Shown: in pieces, positions 28,560 to 37,450 of the stretch
Layout: each line of letters opens with the position of its first letter
How positions within the stretch are numbered: position 1 is the first letter of the stretch
Assembly: GCF_001584335.1 (NCBI RefSeq)
Contig: NZ_LSBB01000023.1
Span: 124,001-188,000, forward strand
Direction of reading: 5' to 3'
Length of the DNA stretch: 64,000 bases
From: Bacillus atrophaeus
GTDB lineage: Bacteria; Bacillota; Bacilli; Bacillales; Bacillaceae
Position numbers and translations under genes: made by a program
Notes under the pieces: generated by a model
The model's input: the letters and a program-made list of their open reading frames with translations, nothing else
Databases searched by the model: none
Told to the model about the DNA's origin: nothing

Positions 28560-28742
28560 ATGGGTTATTACAAAAAATATAAAGAAGAGTACTATAGCTG
28601 CAAAAAAACTTATTACAAAAAGTATTATGACCATGACAAGAAGTACTACGACCATGATAAAAAGGATTATAAGAAATATTATGATCATGACAAAGATTAT
28701 GATTACGTTAAATCCTATGACTATCATAAGAAACACTACTAG
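28560..28742 (+). CDS. cotC: CotC/CotU-type spore outer coat protein
   Basis: A 60-residue protein made almost only of Tyr, Lys, Asp and His. It opens MGYYKKYKEEYYSCKKTYY and ends YDYHKKHY, the hallmarks of B. subtilis CotC and CotU, with YYDHDKK repeats between. The ATG follows AAAGGAGGGG. CotC proteins are Tyr-crosslinked in the outer coat. In 168 both paralogs are elsewhere on the chromosome, so this copy is displaced or additional; I cannot tell which paralog it is. Confidence 0.88.
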   Translation: MGYYKKYKEEYYSCKKTYYKKYYDHDKKYYDHDKKDYKKYYDHDKDYDYVKSYDYHKKHY

Positions 28743-28780
28743 AACACCTCTAAATCTCCTCTATACAAACAAATGATTTA

Positions 28781-28806
28781 CCCGGTCGGTGACCGGGGTT
28801 TTTTTT
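28781..28806 (+). terminator. Terminator of the coat gene
   Basis: CCCGGTC/GACCGGG stem plus T8, 40 bases after the stop codon. Confidence 0.9.
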
Positions 28807-28994
28807 GTCTCTTTTTTCTTCACAAGCCACGATCTACATATCATAATAAAAAGCCATCCTTTCTTTTACAGCACCGGGCCAAATCATCACAGCTCGACTA
28901 GTTCTTTAAAATAGCGCTAAGCAAATATGTCCATACTAAAATCAGCATAAACAGTATTAGTCTTATCTCTGACAAAAATTTGGCGCTGCACTCC

Positions 28995-29023
28995 GCAAAC
29001 TATTTTTAATCTTTTCCCGTCTA
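28995..29023 (+). promoter_or_regulatory. Possible ECF-type promoter of sigV
   Basis: GCAAAC (28995-29000), 17 bp, CGTCTA (29018-29023) resembles the AAC / CGTC pattern of extracytoplasmic-function promoters and would allow SigV autoregulation. The spacer is one base longer than in the commonest ECF sites. Confidence 0.5.
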
Positions 29024-29079
29024 TCTTTCGTAACAGCCCGATGATACGTATATTTTAATAAAAGGAGCTCTTTAACGTA

Positions 29080-29577
29080 ATGAAGGATCAGAATAATAAA
29101 ACATTGCTTGTCACATGCATTACTGACCATAAAGCAAGTTTTTACCGGTTAGCATATAGCTATGTAAAAAATCAAGAAGACGCATTGGATGTTTTGCAGG
29201 ACTCCATCCAAAAAGCGCTTGCTTCTGTCGACAATCTCAGAAACCCTAATACCGTAAAAAGCTGGTTTTATAAAATCCTAGTCCGTACCGCTATTGATTT
29301 CTTGCGCAGGCAAAAAAAAATAAAGGTTATGGATGATCAAACGCTAGAATTTTTAAGCCACGGAAAGGAAGATACCTACAAAGATATTGACCTCCATGAA
29401 GCCTTAGATGAATTACCTGTCCAATATAAAACGATCATTATCCTGCGATTTTTTGAAGACTTAAAAATAGAAGAAATTGCTGAAATTACAGACGAAAACA
29501 TTAATACAGTCAAAACACGCCTATACAGAGGATTAAAGTTATTGCGCATCAATTTGACTAAGGAGGACCTTTCTTAA
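29080..29577 (+). CDS. sigV: ECF sigma factor SigV
   Basis: A 165-residue extracytoplasmic-function sigma factor. Region 2 is FYRLAYSYVKNQEDALDVLQDSIQKAL and region 4 LDELPVQYKTIIILRFFEDLKIEEIAEITDENINTVKTRLYRGLKLL. Length and sequence match B. subtilis SigV, which answers lysozyme by switching on peptidoglycan O-acetylation. The start follows AAAGGAGC. It overlaps rsiV by one base. In 168 sigV lies elsewhere and is followed by rsiV and oatA. Confidence 0.88.
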   Translation: MKDQNNKTLLVTCITDHKASFYRLAYSYVKNQEDALDVLQDSIQKALASVDNLRNPNTVKSWFYKILVRTAIDFLRRQKKIKVMDDQTLEFLSHGKEDTYKDIDLHEALDELPVQYKTIIILRFFEDLKIEEIAEITDENINTVKTRLYRGLKLLRINLTKEDLS

Positions 29578-30434
29578 TGGACAAGAGATTAGAAAAATTA
29601 AGAGAAGAGTATGAAAATGTGCCCATCCCAAAAGAATTGGACAGCATTATAGAAAGAGCATTTCAACAAAAACCAAAAAGGAAAAAGATATTTCTATGGC
29701 CAACATCCGCAGTAGTTGCCGCAGCTATCCTATTTATAACAACAGTGAATATGAATCCTGATGCTGCTCATGCCATGTCTAAAATCCCTGTAATCGGGAA
29801 AATTGTAAAAGTCGTCACATTCAATGAATTCAAAGAAGAACGGAACCAATTAAGCATTGACGTTAAAACCCCTGCTCTGTCAGGCCTTACAAACAAATCA
29901 CTCGAAGAGAACATCAACAAAAAATATATAAAAGAAAGTAAAGAGCTTTATCAGGAATTTGCCAAGTCAGCATCAAAAAATAAACAGGGGCATCTTGATA
30001 TTTACAGCAACTATGAAACGGTGACCGACACCCCCGATCTCTTGTCTGTTCGGCGGGATATACAAAAAACCGAGGCTTCCGGATACACACAAAGCCGTTA
30101 TATTAACATTGACAAAAAGAATGAAATTTTGATCACACTTAATAGTTTATTTAAAGATGACCGCTATATCAAAGTGATCAGCCAAAATATTAAAGAACAA
30201 ATGCAAAAGCAAATGAAGGCTGATTCAAATAAAATCTATTGGATTACAGACGAGGATATGGATCCCTTCAAGAGCATAGATCCGGATCAAACGTTTTATA
30301 TTACGAAAGATCATAAACTGGTCATCTCGTTTGATGAATATGAAGTCGCCCCGGGGTATATGGGAGTGACCGAGTTTAAAATCCCCACCAAAGTCATATC
30401 GAAGCTTCTCGTCGGAGACCGATATATTCAATAA
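29577..30434 (+). CDS. rsiV: Anti-sigma factor RsiV
   Basis: A 285-residue membrane anti-sigma factor. The first 35 residues are cytosolic and sigma-binding, one membrane segment (about residues 38-58, LWPTSAVVAAAILFITTVN) follows, and the outside part is the DUF3298-type domain that in B. subtilis RsiV binds lysozyme, leading to its cleavage and SigV release. The HAMSKIPVIGKIVKVVTFNEF stretch after the membrane helix is the conserved cleavage region. It is translationally coupled to sigV (TAATG). Confidence 0.88.
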   Translation: MDKRLEKLREEYENVPIPKELDSIIERAFQQKPKRKKIFLWPTSAVVAAAILFITTVNMNPDAAHAMSKIPVIGKIVKVVTFNEFKEERNQLSIDVKTPALSGLTNKSLEENINKKYIKESKELYQEFAKSASKNKQGHLDIYSNYETVTDTPDLLSVRRDIQKTEASGYTQSRYINIDKKNEILITLNSLFKDDRYIKVISQNIKEQMQKQMKADSNKIYWITDEDMDPFKSIDPDQTFYITKDHKLVISFDEYEVAPGYMGVTEFKIPTKVISKLLVGDRYIQ

Positions 30435-30446
30435 AATAACGAAAGA

Positions 30447-30480
30447 AAAACCCATGATTGCCCGAAATCATGGGTTTTCG
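30447..30480 (+). terminator. Terminator of sigV-rsiV
   Basis: AACCCATGATT/AATCATGGGTTTT around a short loop, 13 bases after rsiV. It closes the unit without any oatA-like gene. Confidence 0.88.
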
Positions 30481-30807
30481 TATTTGATATGAACATTTTG
30501 CTGCTAATGCAGCTCCCTCCTTCTCTCGTCGATTTGTAACAACAGCATAGATACGTATTGCCAGCCCTTTCTACAAATAGACGTGAGGCGAGCCCGAAAA
30601 AGTTTAGTTTTTCTCCAATCTGATGTAAACATGTCTTCTCAAAGCCATAGCAGACACACGAATACCGAGGCAATGGGAAAACAAAGTGAACATCATGATC
30701 CGCTGATAAATATCCGAAACTTCACCTTGGGTGATTACCATCCTGAAGCAATTCTCCACCCCATATTGTCTTTCCATTTAGTGCCCCAAGCTGCTAAAGT
30801 AAATCAT
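30481..30807. other. Spacer between rsiV and the ydjI terminator
   Basis: No supported gene. At 30533-30558 there is a close relative (one-base gaps) of the 26-bp stretch at 29026-29051 upstream of sigV; both share GTAACA and GATACGTAT. A plus-strand open frame from 30583 has no ribosome-binding site or family resemblance and crosses the terminator. The region may be the scar of a lost SigV-regulated gene. Confidence 0.4.
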
Positions 30808-30836
30808 AAAAAAAGACCACCCTTATGGATGATCTG
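30808..30836 (-). terminator. Terminator of the ydjGHI operon
   Basis: Minus-strand AGATCATCC/GGGTGGTCT plus T7. A second strong hairpin (GGGAGCTGTAGAGCTCCC, 30846-30863) lies between it and the ydjI stop codon. Confidence 0.8.
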
Positions 30837-30888
30837 TTACTGGCGGGAGCTCTACAGCTCCCGGCCTTTTAATAGTAGTTACTTACCG

Positions 30889-31866
30889 CTAAATCAGCTT
30901 ATGGCCGCAATTAGGACAGAAATTCGCTTCTCCTGTTTTCGTTCCGCAATTCGGGCAGAAATTCGGCTTGTCCTCGCCTCCAGGAGCATTGTTTGATGAA
31001 GCTGATGTCTGTGCCGGCTGATTTTGATTCATTTGATTCATCATTTGGTTGGCCATATTCATTCCCATCATCATTCCTGCCATATCGGATGCCGCTCCGC
31101 CGCCGCTCATCTTGCCGGAAGCCATCCCGTCCGTCATGGAAATTTGCTGGTATTTATTCACATCACCAACCATACCGTAGGAGGCATTTTTCGTTATCAT
31201 ATCTTGAACCTCTTGCGGATAATTGAAACTCATAATTTGAAAACCGGTGATCGCCATTCCGTCACCGATCAGCTCCATATCTAAATCTTCTTTAATGCCC
31301 TTCGCAATATCAAAAGCATTGGATTGGAGATTAAACATATCTTTTCCTTCTCTAGTAATCCATTTCATAAGAAGCTGATCAAGAATAGAAGTGATCCGAG
31401 TTTTAATATCCTCTACTACGTACTGATCTTTGACCCCGGCAATTTTATCAATTAAACCGATATAATCCTGCACCTTAAAGTTAAATGTACCATTTGCGCG
31501 AATCGGCATACCGCCCGGCATTCCTGCCGCCGGAATGTTAATTGCATGTTTCGTGCCCCATCTGACGGTAAATTCCTTCGTATTTACAAATAACACCTCG
31601 GCGCGCATTCCGCTATTAAAGCCGAATTTAAAGCCTTTTAATGTCGATAAAAAAGGAATAATTTCTGATTCGATATCATAATCGCCGTCATCTTGAAAAA
31701 TCCCTTCAATTCTTCCATTGTTCAAAAAGATTGCATCCTGGCCGGGACGAATGATCAAGCGGCTTCCCTTTTTAATCTCACGGTTGTTCCACTTATAGAA
31801 AATCATATCATCTCTAAATTCTTCCCATTCTACTACATTCGCTAACTGATTTCTGAAAAACCCCAT
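30889..31866 (-). CDS. ydjI: SPFH-domain protein YdjI with zinc ribbon
   Basis: A 325-residue protein. An SPFH/virion-core-like domain (about residues 20-220) is followed by a Met/Asn/Gln-rich linker (MNMANQMMNQMNQNQPAQ). A C-terminal double zinc ribbon has FCPNCGTKTGEANFCPNCGHKL. It is the last gene of the pspA-ydjG-ydjH-ydjI operon. In B. subtilis the SPFH protein helps place PspA at the membrane under envelope stress; here pspA is broken although this gene looks intact. Confidence 0.9.
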   Translation of the reverse strand: MGFFRNQLANVVEWEEFRDDMIFYKWNNREIKKGSRLIIRPGQDAIFLNNGRIEGIFQDDGDYDIESEIIPFLSTLKGFKFGFNSGMRAEVLFVNTKEFTVRWGTKHAINIPAAGMPGGMPIRANGTFNFKVQDYIGLIDKIAGVKDQYVVEDIKTRITSILDQLLMKWITREGKDMFNLQSNAFDIAKGIKEDLDMELIGDGMAITGFQIMSFNYPQEVQDMITKNASYGMVGDVNKYQQISMTDGMASGKMSGGGAASDMAGMMMGMNMANQMMNQMNQNQPAQTSASSNNAPGGEDKPNFCPNCGTKTGEANFCPNCGHKLI

Positions 31867-31904
31867 TTATCATCCTTACCTTTCTATCATCTATTCTTCT
31901 TTCT

Positions 31905-32669
31905 CTAAAAGCTTCCCCGGCTGCCGCTGTATGAGCTTCCGCCTCTTGTCACTCCGCCGCCGTCACCGCTGTCTTTATCTGACGATTTTTTCTCTCTCGT
32001 AACGGTTGTTCTGATGTATGTGTCATATTGATCGATGACATCAGACGTACGATTATCAATATAAGTCTGTCCGTTAACCGTTACCCTCCCGCCGGAATTA
32101 AAAAGCATAACCGCTACTGCTATACCAGCCACTGCAACTGCTGCTATCAGCTGAAACCACCACTTAAACAAAATCAGATCAGGATTGACTCCCGGTTTTA
32201 TGCCCATATCTTTAGAAGAAAGAGTAATATATGTTTTAAACGCTTTAAAGTAGTGTTCGCTGGATATATCCGATGAAATTGTATTGCGAATACTGTTAAG
32301 CCTGCTGCTGTCGAGATACCGCTCAGCCTTTTTAAAACCCGCGATAAATACTTCTCTTTTTTTCATATCAATGGTTAAAATAGCTGTACTGCCATTTCCA
32401 TATTGATCATAAAAATCTCCGGTATACTGAGCAATGTCTTCACCGTTCGTGCCATTTGTCGTGATAATAAAAAAGTCAGTTTTCCTTTTGGCGCCTAACT
32501 TATCAGCTAGCGCCTCAAGCTTCCCAATCTCTTCTTTTGTTAATAGGTTGGCATGATCATATACATACTGCTTTTGATCAGACGCAGACACCGTCCCGAT
32601 TATCAGTAAAGGCATCAGCAAAAGAACAGCAAAACAAGCGATAATGACTTTCTTACAAAAACTGCTCAT
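31905..32669 (-). CDS. ydjH: TPM-domain membrane protein YdjH
   Basis: A 254-residue protein with a signal peptide (cut near SASDQKQ, residue 30). A TPM/TLP18.3 domain (YVYDHANLLTKEEIGKLEALADKLG to about residue 150) is followed by one membrane segment (about 170-190) and a cytosolic tail ending in a Gly/Ser-rich RGGSSYSGSRGSF. The ATG at 32669 overlaps the ydjG stop (TGATG). Its role in the psp-like operon is unknown. Confidence 0.9.
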   Translation of the reverse strand: MSSFCKKVIIACFAVLLLMPLLIIGTVSASDQKQYVYDHANLLTKEEIGKLEALADKLGAKRKTDFFIITTNGTNGEDIAQYTGDFYDQYGNGSTAILTIDMKKREVFIAGFKKAERYLDSSRLNSIRNTISSDISSEHYFKAFKTYITLSSKDMGIKPGVNPDLILFKWWFQLIAAVAVAGIAVAVMLFNSGGRVTVNGQTYIDNRTSDVIDQYDTYIRTTVTREKKSSDKDSGDGGGVTRGGSSYSGSRGSF

Positions 32670-33694
32670 CAAAATCCGCCTCCCATCATGAGTGAGACGA
32701 GTTTCAAGGCGATAAACGTCCCGCCGGCAATCCCGCTAAACCACGCTGCCACTTTGCCTGAACTGATCGGAGGTTTGCCGACAACTTTCCCTGTCTGTCC
32801 ATTCATCGCAAATATATGTTCAGACCGCTCATAATCGTAACTGACCATCCAGACCGGAAGTAAAACGTAAAAGCTGTTTACTTTTTTAGTATTGATATAT
32901 TTGTCCCTTACATTCACTGTCGTATATCCGGAAAAAGAAGAGCTTATATAAGAATCGATATAACTGCTGATTTTATCTTCCGCCCTCGGGAAAAGTTCAT
33001 CATCAGTATAATTGTATTTTTCTGCAGTGAAGCCTGCCAAATAGGCCGTTTGAAAATCCTTCAATTCATCGTATGAATAAGGTTCCAGCTTGTCCATTAA
33101 TTCATCATTCATTTTTTCTGAAGCATCCACAGGGATTTTGAGATAGTCCAGATTAATATCACGAAATGCCTCATAATACTCTGTCTCCGTGCAATTATAA
33201 TCTCCCTCAGTATAACGGTGAACCCTTGTACAATGCGCATTCACTTGAACTTTGCTATGTAAGTCAAACATCCAAAACGGGACATACATTCCGGTTATGC
33301 TTTTAATTCGGTCAGCTGACATAAAGCCTTTCGGCGTCAAAAGCCCTTTCTTGCACCATTTTCGAAATGCCTGCACCGCTTCCTCCTTACTGATCGTAAA
33401 CGGAATCACCTTGGCGGGCGCAAGATTCCCTGATAATCGATCAGCCAGGACAGCCGCTCCCCCGCAAAAACCGCATGTAGTCGCTGTCGTTTCAGCCTCT
33501 GTGATTAAAACCGCCCCGCAGTTTTCACATTGATATTCTTTTGCTTCATCTTCAGAAAACCTCGTTGTGATATTTTCTTCAGGCAGGTTTTCAATATTAT
33601 CCTGTCTTCCGCAGCTGTGGCAAGACAGCATACCTGATCCGCTGTCAAAGACCATATCACTACCGCAGTTCGGACATTTATAAGAAATTACCAT
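32669..33694 (-). CDS. ydjG: Zinc-ribbon membrane protein YdjG
   Basis: A 341-residue protein. Two zinc ribbons open it: CPNCGSDMVFDSGSGMLSCHSC (residues 7-28) and CENCGAVLITEAETTATTCGFC. A soluble middle follows, with one or two membrane segments near the C-terminus (about residues 315-338) ending SLMMGGGF. It resembles primosomal-helicase-type zinc ribbons but has no helicase motifs. It is translationally coupled to ydjH. Confidence 0.9.
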   Translation of the reverse strand: MVISYKCPNCGSDMVFDSGSGMLSCHSCGRQDNIENLPEENITTRFSEDEAKEYQCENCGAVLITEAETTATTCGFCGGAAVLADRLSGNLAPAKVIPFTISKEEAVQAFRKWCKKGLLTPKGFMSADRIKSITGMYVPFWMFDLHSKVQVNAHCTRVHRYTEGDYNCTETEYYEAFRDINLDYLKIPVDASEKMNDELMDKLEPYSYDELKDFQTAYLAGFTAEKYNYTDDELFPRAEDKISSYIDSYISSSFSGYTTVNVRDKYINTKKVNSFYVLLPVWMVSYDYERSEHIFAMNGQTGKVVGKPPISSGKVAAWFSGIAGGTFIALKLVSLMMGGGF

Positions 33695-33763
33695 TTCTGC
33701 TACCTCTCACTATAAAATAAAGTACTTTTATCTATCGGCAAAACTTCAGCTTCTTATGTATGA

Positions 33764-34433
33764 TTAATTCAACATCATTTTTGCCTTTAATGCAGCCAGC
33801 TCATCATCCACATCGCTCGTACTGCCAGTATCATATTTAGCCGTTAAATCCTCAATGCCATCGCTTGGGGCGGAGTTAAGCTCTGCCATTGCGTTTGCTT
33901 GGTCAAGCGCGCGATTCACTTTATCTTCCATTCTGCCAAAAACGGACATAGATTGATTTGCGCCTGAAACAGAAGTGCCTAGCTTATTCATTCTTTCTTG
34001 CGTTTTCGCGACTGACCATTTGGCTTTCATCATGTTTTTACGCGCTTCAAGTTCACCAATATCAGAAACAAGCTTATCGTGCATTTTTCTCATTTGAGAG
34101 GTATTGGATGAGGCCGCCTGATACGTCATTTGCAGTTCAGACAGCTTCGATTCCAAGAACGTCTTTCTTTCCAGGAATTTTCTCGCGTCCCCTTCATTAC
34201 CTGCCTGCAGCGCCTTCATTCCGCAGCTCTCCATCTTTTCCATAACTCACTTAATGCCCTTTTCGCTCTTTGCTCCTCAGCCATAACAGAGGCCATTTCT
34301 GCCTTACCTTGCCCAAGTCACTATTCATATTTTATAAATATTGATCAACCATTTTCTCCGGATTTTCCGCTTTGTCTAATAAAGCGTTAACGTTACTGGA
34401 CATAATGTCTTTAAATCTTCCTATTATACTCAT
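33764..34433 (-). pseudogene. pspA: Broken phage-shock protein A gene
   Basis: PspA/YdjF, a coiled-coil membrane-repair protein, normally about 227 residues. The start at 34433 gives MSIIGRFKDIMSSNVNALLDKAENPEKMVDQYL and then an in-frame TAA. Normal PspA sequence continues, but a one-base deletion in GTAAAGGCAG-type sequence shifts the frame near 34295. A further deletion near 34245 removes part of the SECKEEIEKMEN region. Only the distal 150 or so codons (to 33764, ending AALKAKMMLN) still form an open frame. At least three lesions make sequencing error an unlikely explanation. Confidence 0.88.
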
Positions 34434-34482
34434 GCTGTGATTTCCTCCTGCTTTCATTGATGGATAAATATTCTTATTTAAA

Positions 34483-34510
34483 TATACTAGTTTTTCGGCA
34501 AAAAGTTTCG
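34483..34510 (-). promoter_or_regulatory. Degenerate sigma-W-type promoter of pspA
   Basis: Minus-strand CGAAAC (34505-34510), 16 bp, AGTATA (34483-34488). The sigma-W consensus is TGAAAC-N16-CGTA; both boxes carry one change at an important base. The spacing is exact. pspA is a sigma-W target in B. subtilis, so this site may be weakened together with the gene. Confidence 0.55.
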
Positions 34511-34594
34511 ATTTTTTATAAAATATTTTTATAAATAGTATATTTTTTTATAAAATATACTACTATTGGACCTGTCTTTATTCACTTATAAACT

Positions 34595-34625
34595 AAAAAA
34601 ACACTCTCATTTTTAGGGAGTGTCA
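34595..34625 (-). terminator. Terminator of the CzcD-like remnant
   Basis: Minus-strand TGACACTCCC/GAGAGTGTTTTTTT hairpin, about 25 bases after the remnant stop codon. Confidence 0.75.
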
Positions 34626-34650
34626 TAGTCAAAGGCTTCCAAGGCCTCTG

Positions 34651-34785
34651 TTATATTTTATGATCGGGCTGCAGCTTACAAGAAAATGTTCCCTTTTCAA
34701 TTTGAATCGTAGGATGTTCAATACCAAATTGCTCATGCAGTTTCTTTGCGACTTCATGAGTACTGTAGATGTGAATGATAATACT
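34651..34785 (-). pseudogene. C-terminal fragment of a CzcD-like cation efflux gene
   Basis: On the minus strand one frame reads IIIHIYSTHEVAKKLHEQF and then GIEHPTIQIEKGTFSCKLQP before a stop. This is the end of the cytosolic domain of CzcD-type CDF proteins, where His and Glu contact metal. The remaining 250 or so codons are absent upstream, where the ydjE terminator lies. It keeps its own terminator, which suggests a deletion and not an isolated mutation. Confidence 0.6.
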
Positions 34786-34797
34786 TTAATCATTTAA

Positions 34798-34825
34798 TAA
34801 AAAAAGAGGCCCTATAAAGAGCCTC
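34798..34825 (-). terminator. Terminator of ydjE
   Basis: Minus-strand GGAGGCTCTT/AGGGCCTCTTTTTTT hairpin about 45 bases after ydjE. Confidence 0.8.
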
Positions 34826-34870
34826 CTTCTTCTATCAGCAGCCAGACGCTGACCTTACATCATACCGACA

Positions 34871-35836
34871 TTACCTTAAAGGGGCTTCAATCTCTTCAAG
34901 ACTTGGCAATGCATCAATTGCCCCTATTTTTGTACAAACAACAGCTCCCACCTTATTCGCAAAAGATACGATATCATGCAGCTGCTCAAAATCAGTATAG
35001 ATAGATGTAATATGATCGGTTTTGGCTAATCTGTATAAGGTTGCACCGACAAAAGCATCCCCCGCACCTGTAGAGTCAATGGATGTAACAGGAATACTTT
35101 GAATGATTTCTTTTTCCGCTCCATTTGACAGCAGTGTTCCTCTTTTACCAAGTGTCACGGCAACGATTTTGGCTCCGATTTCATGAAGGATATTGACGCC
35201 CTTTTCATGATCCTCAGTACCGCTGATAATTTCCAGCTCCTCATCACTCACCTTGACAAAATCACTTAAATCAATGGCTCTTTTTGCGATTGAGACAAAC
35301 TCATGGACTCTTCCCTTCCATAAATCTTCCCGATAGTTAGGATCAAAAGAAACAAATTGTCCCTTATCTTTAGCAATGGACATAAGCCGCAGATAGGCTG
35401 TACAAAATGGATCAGATAACAATGCCGTCGCCGAGCCAAAATGGAGGATTTTCGCTTGATTCAATTTATCTTCATCGATATCATCCATTGTAAACAGAGC
35501 ATCCGCGCCTCTATTGAAAACAAAATCGCGCTCTCCATTATTTTTTAATGAAACAAAAGCAAGCGTTGTAGGTGCTTTCTCATCCATAACCAGCATGGAA
35601 GTATCAACGTTAACAGTGTCTAGTGTTTCCTTGAGAAAATACCCAAAGGGGTCCTTTCCTACTTTTCCGCTAAAGGCAGCGTCTCCGCCAAGCTTTGCAA
35701 TGGCGGCTGACACATTCGCAGGTGCCCCGCCGGCACTTTTTAAAAAATTGTGTCCTTCCATTAAATCAACGTCTACATCGGTACAAAAGAAATCGATCAA
35801 TAGTTCTCCAATACAAACAACAGAATTACTTCGCAT
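34871..35836 (-). CDS. ydjE: PfkB-family sugar kinase YdjE (fructokinase)
   Basis: A 321-residue ribokinase/pfkB kinase. The first signature [20 protein letters not shown] lies near residue 35, and the second, [16 protein letters not shown], near 258 contains the catalytic Asp. It likely phosphorylates fructose made from sorbitol by GutB, matching its place in the gutB-gutP-ydjE cluster. Start at 35836 chosen over an ATG five codons earlier; neither has a strong ribosome-binding site. Confidence 0.9.
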   Translation of the reverse strand: MRSNSVVCIGELLIDFFCTDVDVDLMEGHNFLKSAGGAPANVSAAIAKLGGDAAFSGKVGKDPFGYFLKETLDTVNVDTSMLVMDEKAPTTLAFVSLKNNGERDFVFNRGADALFTMDDIDEDKLNQAKILHFGSATALLSDPFCTAYLRLMSIAKDKGQFVSFDPNYREDLWKGRVHEFVSIAKRAIDLSDFVKVSDEELEIISGTEDHEKGVNILHEIGAKIVAVTLGKRGTLLSNGAEKEIIQSIPVTSIDSTGAGDAFVGATLYRLAKTDHITSIYTDFEQLHDIVSFANKVGAVVCTKIGAIDALPSLEEIEAPLR

Positions 35837-35957
35837 TTTTATCACACTCATTTACAAATTCTAGATTATTATCTCACTTCAGACTTCATTATGAGTATAT
35901 TACTTTCAGTCATAAATACAACTCTTTACATCGAATATTAAAAATTTTAAATCAATT

Positions 35958-37355
35958 TTACTTACCGTTCGACCTTTCTTCCAGCTCTGATACGATGTTT
36001 CTATATCTTTTTTCAGTTAATGGGTAAAAGGATATTAAAATGATAGAGAGTAAAATAAAAAGCCCCGGTATCAATGCATTCATATTTTTTATTGCATTTA
36101 GCGATGCGGCCGTCTGATCTGTATTAGCCACATACCCTGCTATTCCTAAGTAAATGGCGGAAAACGATCCAGCAAGCGCAACGCCTAACTTATTAATAAA
36201 ACTCATACTGGAAATTACCACTCCATCGGCCCGAACTCCGGTTTTCCATTCCGCATAATCAACACAATCTGCAACCATGCCCCAAGCAAGCGTGTTTAAA
36301 GGGGTTGTAAAGAACCCTGAAGCAAATAGCCAGATGAAAATGAGCGTCACCGATGAATACGCTGTAAAATGCAGACCCGCATACGAAATCAGTGATAGAG
36401 CAGCCGATATGATCATCACATTTTTTCTGCCGCACTTTTCAGAAAAGTAAGGGATAAACAAGTTGCTGATTAACGCTGCACCAAAGAATAAAACAGTTCC
36501 AAAAAACACCCATTCCTTGTGGTTCACGTTATACGTAAAGTAGTACACCATTGTGCTGATTTTAATATTAAACCCGATCGCAAATGCTAAAAATGAAGAT
36601 GTCAAAACCAACAAAGGTTTGTTTTTAAATAATACAGATAACGTCTTTTTGATTCCCTGTTTTTCTCTCTTTTTAGGCGCAATCCGCTCTCTTACTGTAA
36701 AGAAACTAAAGAGATTCAAAGCGATACTGACAATGGCATAGACTAAAGCCGTCATCTGAAATCCGAAAGCCTGGTTATCCCCTCCAAATGCTGCCACAAG
36801 CGGCGTTGCACAAGAGATGGAGAGAAGGATTCCGATATAAACCAATATCATACGGATCGTTGTTAATACTGTTCTTTCCTTCACAGAATTCGTAATCCGT
36901 CCCGTTAAGCTATTTACTGGAATCGTTTGCATACTAAAGGTCATGCCAAGTAAGATATAGGTAATGTACGCATATACAATGTTTCCCGTTGCTCCAAAGT
37001 GAGGCGTCGTGAAACACAAGAAAGTGAATAATGCAAAAGGAAGTGCGACCCATAATAGATAAGGTCGTGCCTTTCCCCACCTTGTATTGGTTTTATCTAA
37101 AATAACCCCCATAATCGGGTCAAAAATAGCATCCAGCACCCGCACAACAAGAAATAATGTGGCGATGACCGCAGGCTGTATGCCGCCGATGTCCGTATAA
37201 AAGAATAAAAGGTATGCGTTTACAAATTGAAACACAATATTGTACGACATATCACCGAAGCCGTATCCGATTCGTTCAAGCCAGGACAATCTGGCACTGG
37301 AAGCTGATTTATGTTTTGCCTTCAAGACGGTTATTTTTTCTGTTTCAATCATCAT
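35958..37355 (-). CDS. gutP: Sugar:cation symporter GutP (YdjD)
   Basis: Glycoside-pentoside-hexuronide family transporter, 465 residues with 12 membrane segments. The GPH start [32 protein letters not shown] and the [24 protein letters not shown] loop are clear. It probably imports glucitol (sorbitol), as it lies between gutB and the sugar kinase ydjE. Confidence 0.92.
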   Translation of the reverse strand: MMIETEKITVLKAKHKSASSARLSWLERIGYGFGDMSYNIVFQFVNAYLLFFYTDIGGIQPAVIATLFLVVRVLDAIFDPIMGVILDKTNTRWGKARPYLLWVALPFALFTFLCFTTPHFGATGNIVYAYITYILLGMTFSMQTIPVNSLTGRITNSVKERTVLTTIRMILVYIGILLSISCATPLVAAFGGDNQAFGFQMTALVYAIVSIALNLFSFFTVRERIAPKKREKQGIKKTLSVLFKNKPLLVLTSSFLAFAIGFNIKISTMVYYFTYNVNHKEWVFFGTVLFFGAALISNLFIPYFSEKCGRKNVMIISAALSLISYAGLHFTAYSSVTLIFIWLFASGFFTTPLNTLAWGMVADCVDYAEWKTGVRADGVVISSMSFINKLGVALAGSFSAIYLGIAGYVANTDQTAASLNAIKNMNALIPGLFILLSIILISFYPLTEKRYRNIVSELEERSNGK

Positions 37356-37422
37356 TCACACCCCAAGAATCCGTTTTCAATTAAATGAATACAAGCCATA
37401 CGCAGTCTTTCACATGACATGA

Positions 37423-37446
37423 AAGGGGGAAAACAACTACCCCCCT
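37423..37446 (-). terminator. Weak terminator-like stem after gutB
   Basis: Minus-strand GGGGGG/CCCCC arms around TAGTTGTTTT, between gutB and gutP, with no U tract. It may reduce gutP expression relative to gutB. Confidence 0.35.
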
Positions 37447-37450
37447 GTTC

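Noticed and set aside
30583-30996. Plus-strand open frame after rsiV
   Set aside because: No ribosome-binding site, no family resemblance, and it crosses the ydjI terminator hairpins and the ydjI 3' end.
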